Assembly (NCBI GenBank): GCA_024138015.1
Contig: JAMXBB010000011.1
Span: 35,219,651-35,283,650, forward strand
Length of the DNA: 64,000 nucleotides
Direction of reading: 5' to 3'
DNA from: Lumnitzera littorea
Taxonomy: Eukaryota; Streptophyta; Magnoliopsida; Myrtales; Combretaceae
Shown here: positions 37,701 through 48,639 of the stretch, piece after piece
Layout: the number at the start of each line of letters is the position of its first letter
Position numbering within the stretch: the stretch's first letter is position 1
The notes under the pieces: generated by a model
Told to the model about the DNA's origin: nothing
Databases searched by the model: none
The model's input: the letters and a program-made list of their open reading frames with translations, nothing else
Translations under genes and position numbers: made by a program

Positions 37701-38989
37701 CACTGAAATCATATAGCAGTGTTTCCATTATTGAGCCAGATTTGTACTGATCCAGTGCGGTAAAATATAAGCATCTAGGAGTTTCCTCACATGAATCGAC
37801 ATCTTGGTGTATTGCAGTATTGAACCTCCTTCTGATGCCTTCTTTTGCCAAGATTTTTCCAGTTTCCACGCAAAATGAATGCAAGCATATTACATAGAGC
37901 TGCAATGAACTAAAAGTTGAAACTACTTCATTGCTTAACCTAAGAGTTGTTTATGCTGTTTGTGGAGGCAGTCACTGATTACAATGGCATCCAAGGCGTT
38001 CCAGGCATTTGTCCATATGGTAAGTGCAAAACCTGTGGTTCTCAAGTTATCAGATGACTCCAAAACTAAGCTTTGAATTCCCAACCTGCCAAAAGGAAGT
38101 ATCAATATAATGATGAGTTTCCAGATAATTATATAAACATAAGGATGCGCATTGACATGTATACTGTAATCCAGGAGGCAGTTTAAAATGTCTAGACAGA
38201 CATGTATGCTCTAAACCTGAACAAACATATCTTCACTCTGATTGCATAAACATTGTTTGGTGCATCAGCTTGTTGGGTTGGTCCTTTGTAGCCAATAAGA
38301 TGAAGGTGCAAACTCTAGTTGCATTTTCCATCAACTTTCAGTTCAATCAGCGAAGAACTGGGATTCTTTAATTTTAAGTAATTCCTACTAAATGCTAACT
38401 CCAAGGTTAAAACAGAAGCGAACGACGTAATAAGAAATAAAAGAGGAATCAAATAGCCATTCCCCCTAACGAACATGTGGTAAATGTTATAGAGAGACAT
38501 TTCGAATTTCCAAATCAGTGCACTCGATCCAGTGAAATTTGTTGACACTCGTAAACTTTTTCCTCCAATGCTGTACTAAGACAGTCTACATACTTGTAAT
38601 ATCTTTTAGAATATTCCATTTTTCAATTTAAAAATTCTCTTACTTGTTCAGATATTTCAGCGGTAAAAATGGATAAAAGTAGGTAATCAATCGACCTTAA
38701 AAATAGTAAAGCACAAAAATGACAAGTGGTATCGTTTTCCAAGTGTGCTATTATCTAAAATGTCCATGAAGAGGATATTAGAACCTGAAAATAGAAAAAT
38801 ATGTAGAGCCGGCCTCGGTTTTTTTATTTCATAAAAAACAATTGGAATAAACACTTATTTCAACGCATAATGGAACACTGCAATCGGTTTTGGAGCAAGA
38901 GAAATGTATAGTTACCTATAAAGCCCTAGAGCAGTGGCGAGTCCTGCTATTCCAGCACCAGCGATGATGATATGTTCCGTAGATTCCAT
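34781..38989 (-). pseudogene. FAD-dependent monooxygenase pseudogene, paralogue of 30813-33223
   Basis: All six exons are recognisable: 38916-38989, 37940-38085, 37014-37082, 36751-36913, 35940-36168 and 34781-35350. Exons 3, 4 and 5 are 69, 163 and 229 bp, identical in length to the intact gene. Lesions seen: exon 2 is 146 instead of 147 bp, shifting the frame into exon 3; a TGA at 36889-36891 follows HRM in exon 4; a TGA at 35277-35279 follows KVPE in exon 6; and a frameshift lies near 35030-35040. The GAGIAG, CDGVNS and GDAFHPMTPDIGQGG motifs remain, so decay is fairly recent. Introns are longer than in the intact gene. A 100-residue open frame at 37603-37905 in intron 2 is unrecognised and probably chance. 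A retrotransposon solo LTR sits 385 bp upstream of the ATG. Confidence 0.9.
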
Positions 38990-39373
38990 TATATAAGTAT
39001 TAATTATAGAAGATTGAAACAAAAGTACAAAAACTATGAAGGAATTTGATTGCTACCTTGTTTTAAGGCAGACGGACGGTAGTATTTATAGTGGCAATGT
39101 TAGAATATGGTAATAGCAGGGAAAAGGCGGCTGCAGAGATTGACATGAAAATGATGAAAGCTGTTACGTATAAATGCCAATAATAGACAAATTTACTGTC
39201 ATTGTTAAAAGTTAATCTCGGACAACAGATTGTGTTTTTACAAATCGCAAGCATACAAATCCAGCAGAATTCCTGCTTACAAAGAGGCAAAGGAAAATAT
39301 CATTACATATACTCTAGATGTTTAACCGTGCAAAGAACCATACAAGACAACCAAAGGAAAGCATAACTGTAAT

Positions 39374-41368
39374 TGTAAAACCAAGTTAAAAATAAATTAA
39401 TTTAAGGGAATTAAAGAAAATAAGTAAATTTTATATCTAGCTTTTGGTATAGCATGCAATTTGAAATCAAATGCTAAGGACAAAAGTATCATAAAAAAAG
39501 ATTCGGACATTAGTATAGCATGTAATTAAGTATCAAGTATTAGGGGCAAAACTATTATGAAAAAATATATAGACATCGGTATGGTATGTGATTACATATT
39601 AATGCTAGAGGCATTTTGGTTCGGAAAAAAGTTATGCTCCCTACTAAGTCAATCAACCGTAACTTATCATTGCCATAATCCTTTCTCACACAAAAACTTA
39701 CGATTCTTTTTAGGAAACTTATAGAACTCATCTCAACCCCAAATTCCTAATCAAGATTCGTGTTCTTAAAAGAGGAATTTAACAAGAATCAATTTTTCCT
39801 CCACACTCAAGTAAGTCTTCTCTCTATCCTCATTCTACCTTTTCTAATTTATGCTTTTAGGGTTCCTTTAAGTTTTGGGAATGGAGGTATTGCTATTGTT
39901 AGTTTAGTGGTGGTTAAGCGATTGTGATGTAAAGCACATCTTATTGATGCTGCGGAGTAGTGTTAGGATATGTAGTATGCGTGTACCGTATCATGTGTGT
40001 GAGTGTGTATGTGTGTGTTCGATGTAGTGCGGATGTGTAAGCATCATAAAGTGTGTGATTGGCTGAGTAATAGTTATAGTCGTGCGACAGCGTGCAGTAT
40101 ATGGGTGCACATGAAATCAAAGTGGCAATGTGCATTATGTGTGTGTGTGAGACGACATGTTGAGAGTTGAGTAAGTGTTGGTGTCATGTGTGTATATTAA
40201 GGGTAATGTTGGAAATGATATATGGAATACAGTTTAGAAGCTTAAAGTATGGAGTTGAGGGTAAAGTTAGGAGTTAAGGGTAAAGTTAGGAGTTAAGGGT
40301 AAAGTTAAGGAGAAAGAAGTATCGAGTTGTGAAATTATTAAATTCTAAGCTAACAGTTATGTTTTGAACAAGTACAAGAGGACGCGTAGTGTTGGATCAA
40401 CTTGAGATAGAAACTACAGGTACGAGATACATGTTTGTTGAATGTGTGTTTTAGGCTAATATATTTGTAAACCAAACTTAATTAAAAATCGGACATAATT
40501 GATAGTGTTGCTTATGCTTGGCTTGGACTACTCACTAGTCAGGTTCAATGGTATTAGTGAGGCACTTAGCAGTCTTTGTGCGACGCTGTCCCCAGAAGAG
40601 TCCCACACTGAAAGAACCCAAATATATCTAGTTTGATTTATGGCACTTAGGTATTGGGAAGTACCCAACTCCAATATATATATATATATATATTACTTAT
40701 TAGGGCTCATAAGTAACCCCAAGTTTCAGAACGTTAAGATTGTGATGATTGTGGACCTAAATGAAACATTAAATTTATTGCTTGTTGCATTTAGTAGTAG
40801 TATTCGTGTGTGTGTTTAACTAATACTTATGTTACATGCGCCTATGAATAGTATCCTATGCTGGGCTTTAGCTTACCTTACGAGGATTGTATTTTTCAAT
40901 TGCAAGGACAGGTTACGAGATAGATTATAGGGTTTATGTTAAAGATTACGACTTAATTATCTTTATTATGATGAGCAAGAGGATTATTGCTACTTTAATG
41001 ATGGAGTTGAGGCATCGTAGTTTAATTGTAGGGATAGATTTGAGATTGTGTTTATTTTCATTATAATAGTTTATGATGAGATTTATGTGGTTATGGAGTC
41101 ACTTATGACTCCTATTGTTAGGTTTGATAGGTTAATTGTTGTTAGTACTACGAAACTTATGATTTAGAGTCCTTTCGTGTTTTATAGAGTTTGAATAGAT
41201 GTTATTTTACTCTTATTCAAATTTGAGGTTGTTAATTTATGAATTGCAAATTTCATGTTATTCTTTTATGGATTTTAGATAAGTTATAAGTTCTTAAACG
41301 CTTGACGTGTCAATGGAAATTAGAGACATATAGCGGGGTTATAGCATCTTGGGTTCTTGGGCGTTACA
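39374..41368. mobile_element. Gypsy-type solo LTR, 1995 bp, perfect target duplication GTAAT
   Basis: Begins TGTAAAACC and ends GGGCGTTACA, a TG...CA LTR with the TGTAA...TTACA termini common in chromovirus (Tekay/Del-like) elements. GTAAT is found at 39369-39373 and 41369-41373. No coding sequence lies inside. Short tandem units (GGGTAAAGTTAGGAGTTAA, three partial copies) lie at about 40250-40310, and an AT run at 40674-40693. It is placed 385 bp upstream of the start codon of the monooxygenase pseudogene. Confidence 0.82.
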
Positions 41369-41384
41369 GTAATGAACTTGCTTG

Positions 41385-44300
41385 TCCACATAATTATGCT
41401 TCAAATTGACAAACTTAAGAGGATTCCTCTTCTACATCTTCCTTGATATCTAAATCAAAATCTAGTTCTGTCTGACAAACAAACGTGTAATTTTTATGGG
41501 ACAAAAATTTTACGATTTCAATTGAGAGAAGAACATCACGATTTTGACTGAAAAGACTGAAAAGAAGTTAAAACTTTGAAAACCTCTAGCTTTCAGTCAA
41601 ACATGTTCTTCAACAATAAGCATTCGCTTGGAATGCCAATCGTGTCTATCAAAGAACCTGTAAGAGGATTTCCAGTAATTGCGGGATTTCTTGGTTGCAT
41701 CACAGCAACACTTATACCATTGACCCCAGGAGTGCCAAAAGAACCAGGAAAACTGGAAAAAGTAGAAGAGGCTACATCAGATGAGGCAAAGCCATATGAA
41801 TAACAATAAAAGGGATGAACATCAACCTTGATCCAGTGCTGCCAGCCAACTTCTACATTAGCATTGTGTGGGAAGATGCGTTTAGGGACTGAAATAATTG
41901 TTAGGAGGGATGATACACTTAGGGACTTAAAAACACTACAAGAAATTCATGATGCATTGAATTGTGTTTTCGTTTTCATCTTTCTTTTCTTTTTCATGGT
42001 AAGCGACTGAGTTACATTGATATGTATGAAAGACCTTCATATTTGGCAAGTGCTGGCAGAGGAGAGATACCAAATTATTTTTAAAGAAACAAAACCATAA
42101 AATTGCAAATATAGGTACAAACATTGATTAAACATGAACAATATAAATATTCTATTGTTAATTTCAATGGCCATGTTTTATGGTATATTTGCCTTCATTA
42201 TCTTTTGCCTACCAACAAGGAAGAGTTCACAGATCAAACTTTTCTTCATAAATTTTGGCCAAGAAGTTCTACTCCACCAAATCAACAATGATAAAAGGAC
42301 AAGAAAGAAGAAATATAAACGAAAAGCCTCTTTCCCATCTATAAAAAACACAGCTTCATTCCCACACTTAGATATTTAGGACTCGTTTAATCTATCTTGA
42401 CAGGCATCTTAGAGGACAACAGATTATTTGAGTAATTCTACTCCTTAAATTTAAGATTTAATGGAATCACAATTTTGTGAAGTTGGATTTTACAAATAAG
42501 ATTCCATTAAATCCACCAAATAAGGCCTTGAATCTTGATTTTACCTTCCTTCCATGCATATTCCTTTTTCATCATCCAAAGCAAATTCTGTAGAAATACT
42601 ATGATATCAGTTGGGCAATCTAGCCCTAATAGCATTCCATCTATCAACACATACTGTAGTGTACACGATCCAATTTATGATGGTAGATATACAATCTGCA
42701 AGACTAAAGTGATGTTATGAGCATCTCAACTTAATCAATAAGTGAAAATTGTACTCACTCCTCTTGGTTTATCATATCTCATATAGCACGATGCCTCTTA
42801 TTGGATCACTATTAAAAGCGAAATTTTGTCATTCTCTTGATTGTGTCAATTCAAGAGGTAATTTTGACAAATAACATAAATCCTAGTTACTTCATAACTG
42901 CTTTTAGGTAGAAAATTGCAGATCAACTCAAACGATGTTGCTTAGTTAAAAAATGTGAAGCTCTAAAACCAAAAGACAACATCAAGGAAAGTAATTCCCA
43001 CAATTTACTTCACATGAGCAAGCTAGATTATTAAGTTCTCTATGCTGTCACTCTATGACTTGAAATTAGAGTAACTAACATGTAACCATGAAAGCATGAT
43101 GCCCCCTCAAGTTGAAAAACAACAGTTCCATGATGGCAAAAAAGGGTTCATGTATTACTAACCAAGCCGCCACCTTCATCATCATCATCAAAATCACCAG
43201 TAGCAGGACCCGCTTCCCGTGTTTCAGCTTGATTAGTTACAGCTGACACCTGAATAGCCAAGATAATCTACTTAACAAAGTTGAATTTGATTACTGGTGC
43301 ATGGTGTGAAGAGCAAGTATCACATATAAAAAAACCAACATAAAATTATAAAAGATAATAGGTACCTCAAACCTCGATCTGCCTTCATTGTGTTTTACAG
43401 CACTAATTTCAAATATTTTAATGGTCATTATCCACACTGATGCCAAGAACTGCACTATGCTCAAACAGGAACTGCCCATCCAAATTGAACTAATATATGC
43501 TAATGACCTACCATATAGCCTTAAATAACACATTATATGAGATAGTCATCCTTACACACATTACAAATCAATATGTTCCTTGTAATGGATGGCTGCAGTA
43601 TTACCAATCATCACATCAAGATTTCAGGGATCATCCACCCCAAAAACATGATTATAGTATGCAATGCAACATAGATTTCACACACATAAAGCATGTGATA
43701 GATTACTTTCACATGCATCATATTGAATCTAAGTTCAGAACAAGATATTTCAAATTAAGACTTCATTGAACCTAGCATGCACAACACTACGTATTTCACA
43801 TAAAGAAAGCTGCCTTCACATTTGTTTTGGGGTGGGGTTGGTTTTTGGGGGCTTGGGAGAACAGTAAATACAAAATGGGAATACATGATAGGCCTCGATT
43901 GTACGACCAGCAATCTCCAAACGATTTAGACTTAGTGCATTTTGAGCATCCTCCAGACGTGTGAACTGTGATGAGAAGTAAAGTGCAGCGAATAGACATG
44001 CATGACCTATGGTGGACATGGGAAAAACCATGACAGAACAGTGTTTTTAGTGCTTAAACTAGAAAAGAAATAATGAAGAACATTGAATTCTAGTAATATT
44101 ACAAATCACATCTCTCCTAAATGGTTCTGATGTTGTTCTAAACATAGATCCTATAAACTTTTAAAACATAGGTCATGTTTCAAGAGTAAAGAATTTGACC
44201 CCACAAAACAATCATAGGTCTGAACATGATCAAAGCAGCATGTCCCATTTCAATGGAACTCACTTGAACAAATCCAAAACCTTTGCACTATCCAGCTCCA

Positions 44301-44930
44301 TCAAGAGGCAACTATGCTAACTCCACATCACCAAATGGTTAAAAAATCTACAATTCAGCACAAATGAAGGGAATAGTAGATAATCTGTCAAAAAGAAACA
44401 TCCACATATAGTGGCCAATTCATGCAGTTGTTGTCTAGCCAAATGATCAATCAACTGAATCACAAATTTTTATCCACTCGGTGATGCTTGTTACAATAGG
44501 TTAACTCGATGCAAAAATAGATTTAATCAATGGTTGCTTTAAAAGAAATATACCACTGAAGCTCCAACAAAATCTTTGTTTTTTTTTTGGATAAGCAAGG
44601 CTCTAACAAAAATTGCTTGAATTGGAAAGAATAAGAGACTTATGTTGTTGATAAGATGCCAGATTGCTTGCATACATTCTAAAATCTTCACATTTACCTT
44701 CTTCAGTTGATCTGATGTTAAGTTAGAATGTAGGTTGCCAACATAAAGCCTTCTAGCACCTCTTGAATAAGGACCAATTGACCTAAAGCTCCACTAGCTG
44801 CAGATGTAGTTGGCTAAACCAAATCCTTTTCAGCTTCTGATGGTTTCACCATCACAGGCAGACTAAGGAGAGGTTGGCCAGAGAGGGCTATAGCCATAGG
44901 GACTGACATAGCATCATAGAATTCAACATA
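41385..44930 (-). pseudogene. RBM39 / CC1-like splicing factor pseudogene, introns retained, 5' end missing
   Basis: Separate exon remnants occur in gene order on the minus strand. At 44698-44930 they read YVEFYDAMSVPMAIALSGQ (end of RRM1), then, after a stop and a frameshift, RGARRLYVGNLHSNLTSDQ (start of RRM2). Further remnants: CKGFGFVQ at about 44265-44345; FTRLEDAQNALSLN and LEIAGRTIE at about 43885-43985; VSAVTNQAETREAG and DFDDDDEGGGLV at about 43165-43250; IDTIGIPSECLLLKNMFD at about 41595-41680; and ELDFDLDIKEDVEEE at about 41410-41470 (C-terminal UHM domain). Splice-like borders survive, for example TTAG|GTATG at 44930 and AAG|GTAAAT at 44698. Stops and frameshifts exclude function. 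The N-terminal RS region and first half of RRM1 are absent. In intact form the protein acts in nuclear pre-mRNA splicing. Confidence 0.8.
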
Positions 44931-45388
44931 CCTAATGCAAATTACACTTTTATCAAAAGATATGGACTAATACATGTAAAAGCCCATTAACAAATCTACA
45001 TACTAGCAATCATGGATATTTCTTCTGAGCACAAAAAATGCTACACTTATGGTACAATAGGTAGCACTTTAGTAGATCTAGCCTACATAGGATCTCAAAA
45101 GCTTGTAGCCTTGTACATTCCACTCAAATTTAGTAAAGATATCTTATTTTTATTACCAAAAGAAAATTGGGTTATACTATGCTAATGCCCCTATTAAACT
45201 TTTGAAATTAAAATCATGTCAACACCCCTCTAAACTTTTTAAATTACAGATCAGCACCAAATTATTTAATCATAGGCATGAACCCTGTCAGAAACGTGTA
45301 ATCCACAAATTTGGTGAACACAATTTTTTAAAACTAGAATTTTGTACACATGTTTAAAGACAGAAAAACAAGTTTAGTTTATGCTATG
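44931..45388. other. Intron-like or intergenic DNA between the splicing-factor pseudogene and the LINE
   Basis: AT-rich with no exon seen. About 45175-45340 (ACCCCTCTAAACTTTT-like) resembles dispersed plant repeat sequence. Confidence 0.4.
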
Positions 45389-47480
45389 TTTTTTTTTTTT
45401 CAGAAAATGAATAATTTTATTGCAAAAATGATGAAGTTAATCACACACTATATGCAAGAAAAGAGTAATTCAGCAAAAACTCCAACCTAATACACATAGT
45501 TTATAGAAAATGTTAGGGAAACTAGAGTATACCAAACTCAATCAGTTGAATGGAGCTTAAAGTAGGCTAAGAGTTGTCTAGCTAATAATCTGGGAAAAGG
45601 TAATGGTTTCCTGAGATAAAAAGCATTTCTCTTCCTCCAGATACAATACATGCCGCCGCAAGAGCAACCCTCCAAGATACAACAATGGGGGCCTTGGAAG
45701 CCACAGAAGCAAGTAAACCCGAAGATGCTCCTTCCCAAGTGGTGTAGGAGGAGGACAGCCTTGCATTTGTACTACATCTGACCAGACTTGAAAAGAGAGG
45801 TTACAATCCAAAAGAGATGGTCATAATCTTCCTTTCCAACATTGCACAAACAAGAAGAAGAATTCTTTAAGATGCCCCAAAGCTGAAGTTCATCAAAAGT
45901 GCGTTATTATTTATGCCAAGCCAACCATAGGAAGAGAGACAGTTTAGGAATGGATTTGTAGCACCAAATGACTACACAATCACACTCTTTTGCTTGGAGT
46001 TCTCAAGGCTTCATATGTTCATATGTGTTAGTTGCAAGCCAACCAAAAGAGAGTGAGACCAGCTTATCTAATCTAGAGGGATGAAATTATAAATTAGCGG
46101 AGATGGCAAAATTCCCAAGGACTTCCTTGGTGAATGGCCCAAACATTACTGCTTAATCAAAGAAAAGAGTCTAGCATTCCTTCGTAACCTCGAATCATCT
46201 CTCTATTACTGTAACTCTCATCCAAAGGCCCAGTAGATGACCAGATTGTAGACCAAAGAGAGATGGAAGCCCCATTGCTACCTCTTTAAAGAACTAAGAT
46301 TAAGCTAAATTATGAAGCTTAAAGAATTTATGAAAATTCCAAGAACATATGGTAGGACATTCACTATCCAAAAACTATTTCTTTTAAGGAAAAAGGAGTG
46401 GATCCAATCAGCCCCTAAGGCCTCTACTACATAGATGCCAAATATGCTTTAGTTAAGCCGCTTGTTCTACCCATCCATTCTAAGGATACACAAGCCACCT
46501 TCCACAATTCGAGCACATACATCTTCTCATCTTACTTCATCTTTACTAGCGATGTTTAAACTGCCACTCTGAAAAAAATCTCTCATCATCTGTTCAAGTT
46601 GGTTGACAATTTTCTTAAGAAGGGTTTAGGCCTAATATACTTGCACAGGGATAAAAAATGATAGATTTAATAAATTGGAATCTACCAACATAAGAAAGGA
46701 ATTTGTTCAATCTAAGAATCAGACGAACCAAGATCCAAGTCACAAGTGCATCAGTCTTCTCCCCTAAAAGCTTAGAGGAAATGATGCCTCCCCCATGTAA
46801 TAGATGGGGAGGTTACCTTCTTAGTATCGGATGATGTCTAAAATAGCTTCCCTTTGGGGGGAATGTACATTGCAAAAGAAATCATACTCTTTGTCCCCAT
46901 TAAAATGCAAACTTGATATTTGTTCAGACTTAGAAAGGGCTTCAAGCACAGGATTGATGGAAGGAATATTACCTTAGCATCATTAAATCATCAACAAAAC
47001 AAAGATGGGTGATTATTTCTTCTATACCTCCAATGGAAGAAAAGCTACACGATGCTTACTGTATTTCTTGGGATTTTAGAATGTACCTCCATTCCCAACC
47101 CAAATAAATAGGGAGATATTGGATCGCCTTGTCCAAGTCCCTAAATTAGGAAAGAAGCTCACAAGTTCCCAATTTAAATTAAGAGAGAACTTTAGAGTAG
47201 AGAACATTGTACAAGTTGCATATAGTCTATGACAATGAAGGTAAAAGCTCATGCATCGAAGGACTTCTTCCAAAAAGCTCCAATTTCTAAGCATTCAAAT
47301 TGTCAACATTGATCGTACATCTAAGGAACCCCTACATAGGTAATAGCCATGCACAAGCTCTTGAGCCATAAAATACATTATCCATAATTCTTCTTTTGGG
47401 AATTGATTGCTCTTTCCAATAAGTGGCTATGAGTTTATAAGCAGCCTTCTAGATCAAGTTATAGTAGGAAACAAACCTCC
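45389..47480 (-). mobile_element. Decayed LINE (non-LTR retrotransposon), ORF2 remnants
   Basis: On the minus strand, RT segments read LGQGDPISPYLFGLGMEV (about 47080-47150), then HLCFVDDLMM (about 46978-47010), the F-x-DD catalytic box. Upstream, about 47200-47400 encodes ELVHGYY- and VD-type LINE RT sequence. At 45578-45870 a CNVGKEDYDHL and CNLSFQVWSDVV stretch matches the zinc-binding zf-RVT domain that follows RT in plant L1-type elements. The T-run at 45389-45401 would be the poly(A) tail of the minus-strand element. Many stops and frameshifts; the 5' end (ORF1, endonuclease) is missing. Confidence 0.78.
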
Positions 47481-47589
47481 ATCATCTTAAGAAGGGCAGG
47501 TTAGTATGGGAGCAAGCAAGATAATAATGTTGTGAGCTCCTTTTAAAAGAAACCTAATGAGAGGTTTAGAACTTTCATCAATGAGAGGT

Positions 47590-48573
47590 TTTAATGGTCT
47601 ACAAACCAAGAAGTTTGGAGGTATGCTTCATTCAAATTTGATTACTATTATGGTTGATTGCGATGCTAGTTAAAATGTCATTTTTTTTCTTCTCTTTTTT
47701 GATGACATCTTGGTTGATAGTCATGATGCGGAGTCTCTTGTTCACCATTTGAGGGTGGTTTTAGAATAATTTCATACTAACAAATACTTGACCAATCAAA
47801 GAAGTGCATTTTTGGTCAATGTACTTTAGAATATATGGTTCATATTATATTTGCCAATGGAGTTAGTACAGATCCTCAAAATATTTGAAGTGTTCTTAAT
47901 TGACCCAATCCAACTTCAACTAAGGGAGTACGGGGTTTCTTGGCTTGTTGAGGTATTTTTGGAAATTGATCAAACTTTATGGCAAGATTGCAAAGTCTTT
48001 AACCGATCTGTTGATGGACAACTTTAGTTGGTCAAATGAAGTTGTTGCCTTTGATCAATTGAAGAAAGCTTCTGTTGAAGCCCCCATTTCAGCCATGTAA
48101 GATTTCTCTCACCCTTTCGCGGTTGAATGTGATGCTTCAGGGAGGGGAATTGGGGCGATTCTACAACAAAATACCAGCCTATTGCTTATTTTAGCAAAGC
48201 TTTAGCTGGTAGGTCGCTTACAAAATCCACATATGAGAAAGAGTTAAGGGTTTTAGTGTCAGCCACTAATCATTGAAGGCATTATCTTTTATGCTGAAAG
48301 TTTATTATGAAAACTAACCAACGAGTCTTGATATATCTATTGAAACAATGCATGGTTACTCCCGACCAACAACATTGGTTATCTAAGTTGTTGAGTTACC
48401 ATTTCGAGGTGCAATACAAGTGCAGAAAGGAAAATAAAGTTGCCGATGCATTATCTAAGATGTTTAAAGAAGTGGAATGTACTGCTATATCAGGTCCACT
48501 ATGGACAGACTTGCATGAGATTAGAAAGGAAATCATGCAAAATCCATTACTTTCTTCTAAAATGGCGTATTAA
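47590..48573 (+). pseudogene. Ty3/gypsy RT-RNase H fragment
   Basis: The plus strand shows FFDDILVDSHDAESLVHHL (the F-DD RT box with the downstream helix), then FAVECDASGRGIGAILQQN, YFSKALAGRSLTKSTYEKEL and finally YLLKQCMVTPDQQHWLSKLL with NKVADALSK. These are the RT C-terminus and RNase H of plant gypsy elements. Only the last 88 residues (48307-48573) are open; earlier parts have stops and shifts. Confidence 0.85.
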
Positions 48574-48639
48574 GAGAAGGCAAGTAAGCCGGGAAAGGGT
48601 TCCACTTAATGATTGATATACTATTTGAGATGGGATTGA

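Noticed and set aside
37603..37905. 100-residue minus-strand frame in intron 2 of the monooxygenase pseudogene
   Set aside because: It matches no exon of the family and I recognise no domain; the length is possible by chance.
40207..41368. Shorter solo LTR starting at TGTTGGAAATG
   Set aside because: The flanking 5-mers do not match. Starting at 39374 gives a perfect GTAAT duplication, so the longer limits were kept.
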